DNA of 64,000 nt from an uncultured Alphaproteobacteria bacterium. GTDB taxonomy: Bacteria; Pseudomonadota; Alphaproteobacteria; Rs-D84. The stretch lies in NCBI GenBank assembly GCA_944392535.1, contig CALXWY010000004.1, positions 55,445 to 119,444 of the forward strand, written 5' to 3'. Shown piece after piece: positions 61,067 to 64,000 of the stretch. The notes under the pieces are model-generated. The model ran no database searches and had not been told where the DNA came from. It was given only the letters and a program-made list of their open reading frames with translations. Every line of letters starts with the position of its first letter. Positions within the stretch are counted from its first letter, which is position 1. Made by a program: the position numbers and the translations under genes.

Positions 61067-62698
61067 TCAAGTATATTTATAAGTAAATAGTGCCTCTTGC
61101 GTCTTAAAATCATAAGTTCGTGATACTTTGTCCAGTATATCACGGACGGGCAGGTTGATTTTGCCGCTTATAAGCTTGTTAGCGATCGTTGGGTTTATGT
61201 ATGCCAGTGATAAATGCTTATAGACATAGCGCAGGGCTACGTGTTCGCTCTTCGCGATTGTATCCACATCGCCACATTCTTCGTACATTTCACGATATCG
61301 CCACGCAGTTGCAAACGCCTTGACGATAAGGTTATTGTTTTCCGTAATTGTAAGCAGGCTTGTTTTTGCTTCGCTAAATTTAGTGTTTGCATACCCGCGA
61401 AAAACTACTGGCGTGGTTATTGTCACACTGTATTCGTTTGTAATAAATTCCATTGGTAAACTTGATTGATTTACATAGACATCCGTAATAAATGGGCGCA
61501 CAGAATTTGGCGATACGTCCAAATAGATAATCAGTTGCTTGTTTGAGAAAATAGCCTTATCAACTATTGCTTGTATAAAGTCCCGTTTTTGTACGCCCGA
61601 TAGAGCCGCCAAATTTACTGACTTTAATGCACTTGCTGAATCTGGGGGCAAATGTGACAGGTCGGCATTTAGAAACTCTGAAATAGTATTTGATACAACT
61701 TCATCAACCGGTGCCGCTGGTATAAAAAGTCCCTTTTGCGCATAGTAATGTATTTTAGTATGATTTTTGTTGGTTTTAACTTGGTTGATAAAACGTTCGC
61801 CTTGACTGTTAAACAGTTTGCCTGACAACAAGTTTGGTGACCGGTGTGATTCTGTTTTGTTATTAGAATTGTTTTTTAGCGCCTGTTGAACTTCGTTAAA
61901 CAGTTCTTTTGAGATAATTGCGTCTTGTTCGCCCTTGGCAGTGGTATTTGCCTTTTTATGTGCAATTTGACCGATATAAGTCATATCACGTAACAGGCGG
62001 TGCATTCCCATCAGTGATATTTTATTACCACCTTTTTGATTGCCTTTTTTAGAAATCCATTTCTTGGAATATATACCCTGTGCTTCGGCATATTGAACCA
62101 AGCGTTTTACAGATTGCAACTCTAAATACTTTTCAAACAGTTGTTTTACTTGCTGGGCTTCTGCCTCGTTTACAACCAGCTTTTTGTCTTTTATATCGTA
62201 TCCTAATGGTGGATTGCCACCCATCCATAAACCTTTGGCTTTACTGGCGCGTATTTTATCACGTACTCGTTCACTGGCAACTTCCCGCTCAAACTGTGCA
62301 AACGATAATAACATATTCAGGGTCAGTTTACCCATAGAAGTGCTGGTATCAAATGCCTGTGTAATGGACACAAAGTTGCAGTTATACTTATCAAAGTACT
62401 TCATCATATTATGAAAGTCCAAGATAGAACGGGATAATCGGTCAACCTTGTACACAACAACAGTGTTTATCAACCCTTTGGATATATCTTCCAACATTTG
62501 CTTTAATGCGGGTCGTTCCATAGTTCCACCAGAAATTGCTGCATCAGTATAAGTACTAACATATTCCCAATTATTAAATGCCTGGGACGCAATGTAGGCC
62601 TTGCAAGACTCTTCCTGATTTAACAGGGAATTGAATTCTTGTTCCAACCCATGTTCAGTTGACTTGCGGACGTACACTGCACATTTAATCACCGGCAT
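61067..62698 (-). CDS. Large serine site-specific recombinase
   Basis: The integrase of the mobile element, 543 residues. The catalytic resolvase domain (about 1-150) begins CAVYVRKSTEHGLEQEFNSL, with the nucleophile Ser in VRKST. It also has YTDAAISGGTMERPALKQML, VVVYKVDRLSRSILDF and FAQFEREVASERVRDKI. A recombinase domain follows (GLWMGGNPPLGYD, about 160-172). Then comes a DNA-binding region with CGDV-type and basic segments, without a clear four-Cys zinc ribbon. Unlike tyrosine integrases, serine recombinases use short att sites and rarely tRNA genes. The 14-nt overlap with the DUF2924 gene upstream shows an operon. Confidence 0.9.
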   Translation of the reverse strand: MPVIKCAVYVRKSTEHGLEQEFNSLLNQEESCKAYIASQAFNNWEYVSTYTDAAISGGTMERPALKQMLEDISKGLINTVVVYKVDRLSRSILDFHNMMKYFDKYNCNFVSITQAFDTSTSMGKLTLNMLLSFAQFEREVASERVRDKIRASKAKGLWMGGNPPLGYDIKDKKLVVNEAEAQQVKQLFEKYLELQSVKRLVQYAEAQGIYSKKWISKKGNQKGGNKISLMGMHRLLRDMTYIGQIAHKKANTTAKGEQDAIISKELFNEVQQALKNNSNNKTESHRSPNLLSGKLFNSQGERFINQVKTNKNHTKIHYYAQKGLFIPAAPVDEVVSNTISEFLNADLSHLPPDSASALKSVNLAALSGVQKRDFIQAIVDKAIFSNKQLIIYLDVSPNSVRPFITDVYVNQSSLPMEFITNEYSVTITTPVVFRGYANTKFSEAKTSLLTITENNNLIVKAFATAWRYREMYEECGDVDTIAKSEHVALRYVYKHLSLAYINPTIANKLISGKINLPVRDILDKVSRTYDFKTQEALFTYKYT

Positions 62699-63134
62699 TT
62701 ACTTTCCTTTTATCCAGTTCAAAAAAGTGTGGTCCTGATGTCTTCGTACCACAAATATCAGTCGCAATTGCGGATAATGAACGATACTGTTTCCCGTTAT
62801 ATAAAAATGTGTTGTCATAATTGACCAGGACCTTGTGTTCTATATTCCGAAACTGCCTAATGATAGTTGTACCAGGTGCTATGTTATATCTGTGCTTCAA
62901 TACACGATTTACGCATTCGGCGGGGTTGTCTTTATACTTTTTGATTTTCTTGATGAACTTTGGCTCAATATGCAGGTTTAAGCGTTCGCATTGAATATAG
63001 TACCAAAGCGATCGCATTTGTCGCTTAAAAGGGTGGGGCGAATACCGTGCCCATAAACGTGCTCGCTCATCTTGTGATAACGCTTTCAACTCTTCAAATG
63101 TTTTTGGTAAAATGTCTTTAACTTTCCGTTGCAT
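62685..63134 (-). CDS. DUF2924 domain protein of serine-recombinase elements
   Basis: A 149-residue protein. The end has the DUF2924 pattern YNGKQYRSLSAIATDICG (about 115-132) and KTSGPHFFEL, after GTTIIRQFRNIEHKV. This family is regularly found next to large serine recombinases in alphaproteobacterial elements and may assist DNA binding; its function is unknown. The Met at 63134 has AAGGAA 6 nt upstream. It overlaps both neighbours (the recombinase downstream and the 63118 gene upstream). Confidence 0.82.
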   Translation of the reverse strand: MQRKVKDILPKTFEELKALSQDERARLWARYSPHPFKRQMRSLWYYIQCERLNLHIEPKFIKKIKKYKDNPAECVNRVLKHRYNIAPGTTIIRQFRNIEHKVLVNYDNTFLYNGKQYRSLSAIATDICGTKTSGPHFFELDKRKVNAGD

Positions 63135-63303
63135 TAGAATTTCCTTTTTGTCGCAGATGCTGCATAGCAATATCAACCAGCATACGTAGAATACGCAAGT
63201 TGTGATACAGGTCTTTATTGGTAATTACGGGCATACGCCCGAACGGATTGCCGGACTTACCTATATGAAACCTGGTTGTTTTAGGTGGATTTTTGTATGG
63301 CAT
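63118..63303 (-). CDS. Small DUF5681-like protein
   Basis: A 61-residue protein. The segment TTRFHIGKSGNPFGRMP (about 9-25) matches the SGNPxGR core of DUF5681, a small domain common in phages and integrated elements. Full proteins are longer; this one keeps the motif and a short helix. It overlaps the DUF2924 gene by 17 nt and starts at the stop of the next gene upstream (63303). Confidence 0.65.
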   Translation of the reverse strand: MPYKNPPKTTRFHIGKSGNPFGRMPVITNKDLYHNLRILRMLVDIAMQHLRQKGNSNATES

Positions 63304-63497
63304 TATTCAACCTCAAACCATTTCATAACAGTGACAAGCAGGTGGGGATAATCAGCACTGGTGGCCTCGGTCAAGAATTCGGACCATTTATCTTCTTTGC
63401 CGGCTAAGGTTAGGGCGTTTTTACACCGCGAAAGGATAGCGAAAGCATTACCATCGCGATTTGTTAAATAAACCTTTATATCAGGGTATTTAGGCAT
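63303..63497 (-). CDS. Hypothetical element protein
   Basis: A 64-residue protein from the Met at 63497, which has AAGGAGT 8 nt upstream. The frame opens earlier at 63539. The sequence (IKVYLTNRDGNAFAILSRC) looks like a compact alpha/beta domain. No known family was recognised. It is the start of an overlapping four-gene run with the DUF5681, DUF2924 and recombinase genes. Confidence 0.65.
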   Translation of the reverse strand: MPKYPDIKVYLTNRDGNAFAILSRCKNALTLAGKEDKWSEFLTEATSADYPHLLVTVMKWFEVE

Positions 63498-63568
63498 ATT
63501 GGACTCCTTTGTTTTTACTATGTCTTTAAGTTCGTCCAATTACTGCTTGGAAAGAACAGAAAGTCAAG

Positions 63569-63781
63569 TTAAATAGATTTATTTTTATATACTGCGGTCA
63601 GTTGTGTAATTTTGCGGTGCAGACGGCGTAACAGGATTCTGTCGCGACAGGGCAGGTAGCCGCCATTACGACGTCTGATACGATGTTCCATTTTATTCAA
63701 AATGCGACAAGCACAATAATAAAGCATATTGCAGGTGGAAACATTGTTTGGCTTGATATCTTCATAGGATTTATACTTCAT
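63569..63781 (-). CDS. Small basic hypothetical protein
   Basis: A 70-residue, strongly basic protein (HRIRRRNGGYLPC, RILLRRLHRKITQL) that could bind nucleic acid. It has no recognised family. It is separated by about 70 nt from the downstream gene and shares its strand. Coding status is less certain. Confidence 0.45.
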   Translation of the reverse strand: MKYKSYEDIKPNNVSTCNMLYYCACRILNKMEHRIRRRNGGYLPCRDRILLRRLHRKITQLTAVYKNKSI

Positions 63782-64000
63782 GCGACACCCCTTTAATCAG
63801 TTGCCGCATTTACGCTTATTATTGTCTTAAAGTCAAGTTAGTATATAGGCGCACGTTTTCTTAGTAACTAAAAGCAAATAAAAACAAATATAAGTAAAAA
63901 ATTACTACTGGATTTAGGTGGCGTGATTTTGTAATATCAAATCGTAAAGGAAAGGAAAGATTGTCACCACTACCGGCAAAATTAGCAGATTATATTGAGT
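63782..64000. other. AT-rich end of window without a gene
   Basis: No gene is supported. The word AAGTCAAGTTA occurs at 63830-63840 and again at 63561-63571, flanking the gene at 63569. The mobile element continues past the window. Confidence 0.4.

Noticed and set aside
59760..64000. Complete prophage
   Set aside because: No capsid, terminase, portal or tail genes are seen in the window; only recombinase-type genes.

Overview
The window reads as a chromosome segment of an uncultured, host- or gut-associated alphaproteobacterium. This rests on gene content and order (secE-nusG-rplK-rplA-rplJ-rplL-rpoB-rpoC, then rpmF-plsX; fabH with ihfA; mraZ; cvpA; olsB), on VirB-type secretion genes, and on many signal-peptide-bearing outer-membrane proteins. 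Base composition is moderate and somewhat AT-leaning; no count was made. Several genes are not standard for the class: archaeal/eukaryotic-type ProRS, single-chain GlyRS, oleate hydratase and L-lactate dehydrogenase. They fit a reduced, fermentative, host-associated lineage. Species assignment is inference only.

Layout. 1-263: a short AT-rich stretch with several inverted repeats. 264-4957 (minus): the core-channel genes of a type IV secretion system, virB8, virB9 (fused to a SPOR domain) and virB10 (with a Cys-rich tail). 5249-5546: tRNA-Trp with a duplicated 3' end. 5605-17325 (plus): the large transcription/translation operon. 17475-21929: rpmF and plsX, then ohyA, ihfA and fabH in the opposite direction, which looks like a rearranged rpmF-plsX-fabH-ihfA locus. 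22017-27029: tRNA-Arg with a small metal-protein-like membrane gene, a PLD lipoprotein, a secreted protein with paired cysteines, and mraZ standing alone. 27412-33716: an unknown gene, an autotransporter adhesin, an M13 peptidase and hemW. 33825-46224: an outer-membrane protein, a lytic transglycosylase, olsB plus an acyltransferase, proS, envelope genes, cvpA, a membrane thioredoxin-like protein, Fe/Mn SOD, a spermidine-synthase-like membrane protein, a small GNAT and ldh. 46290-48322: a strong promoter and a structured leader before a phosphoglycerol-transferase-like gene and dgkA. 48460-59392: tRNA-Thr, trhP, three envelope proteins, a truncated DUF362 gene, a periplasmic flavodoxin, glyS, ferredoxin, a BI-1 protein and lgt. 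59429-59759: a tandem duplication that leaves a half tRNA-Ser upstream of the intact tRNA-Ser. About 59830-64000: an integrated mobile element, carrying an HNH nuclease, a zinc-finger protein, a large serine recombinase, DUF2924 and DUF5681 proteins and small ORFs. Its far end lies outside the window.

How the genes work together. Much of the window serves the envelope. lgt, the PLD/ClsC-like lipoprotein, OlsB with a PlsC-type acyltransferase, and OpgB-like plus DgkA (which make and recycle diacylglycerol) all handle membrane lipids. plsX and fabH supply acyl chains, and oleate hydratase modifies exogenous unsaturated fatty acids. The least explained items are the shared sequence module next to two partly duplicated tRNA genes, the secreted protein with repeated C-x6-C pairs, the structured leader before the opgB-dgkA pair, and the SPOR-fused VirB9.
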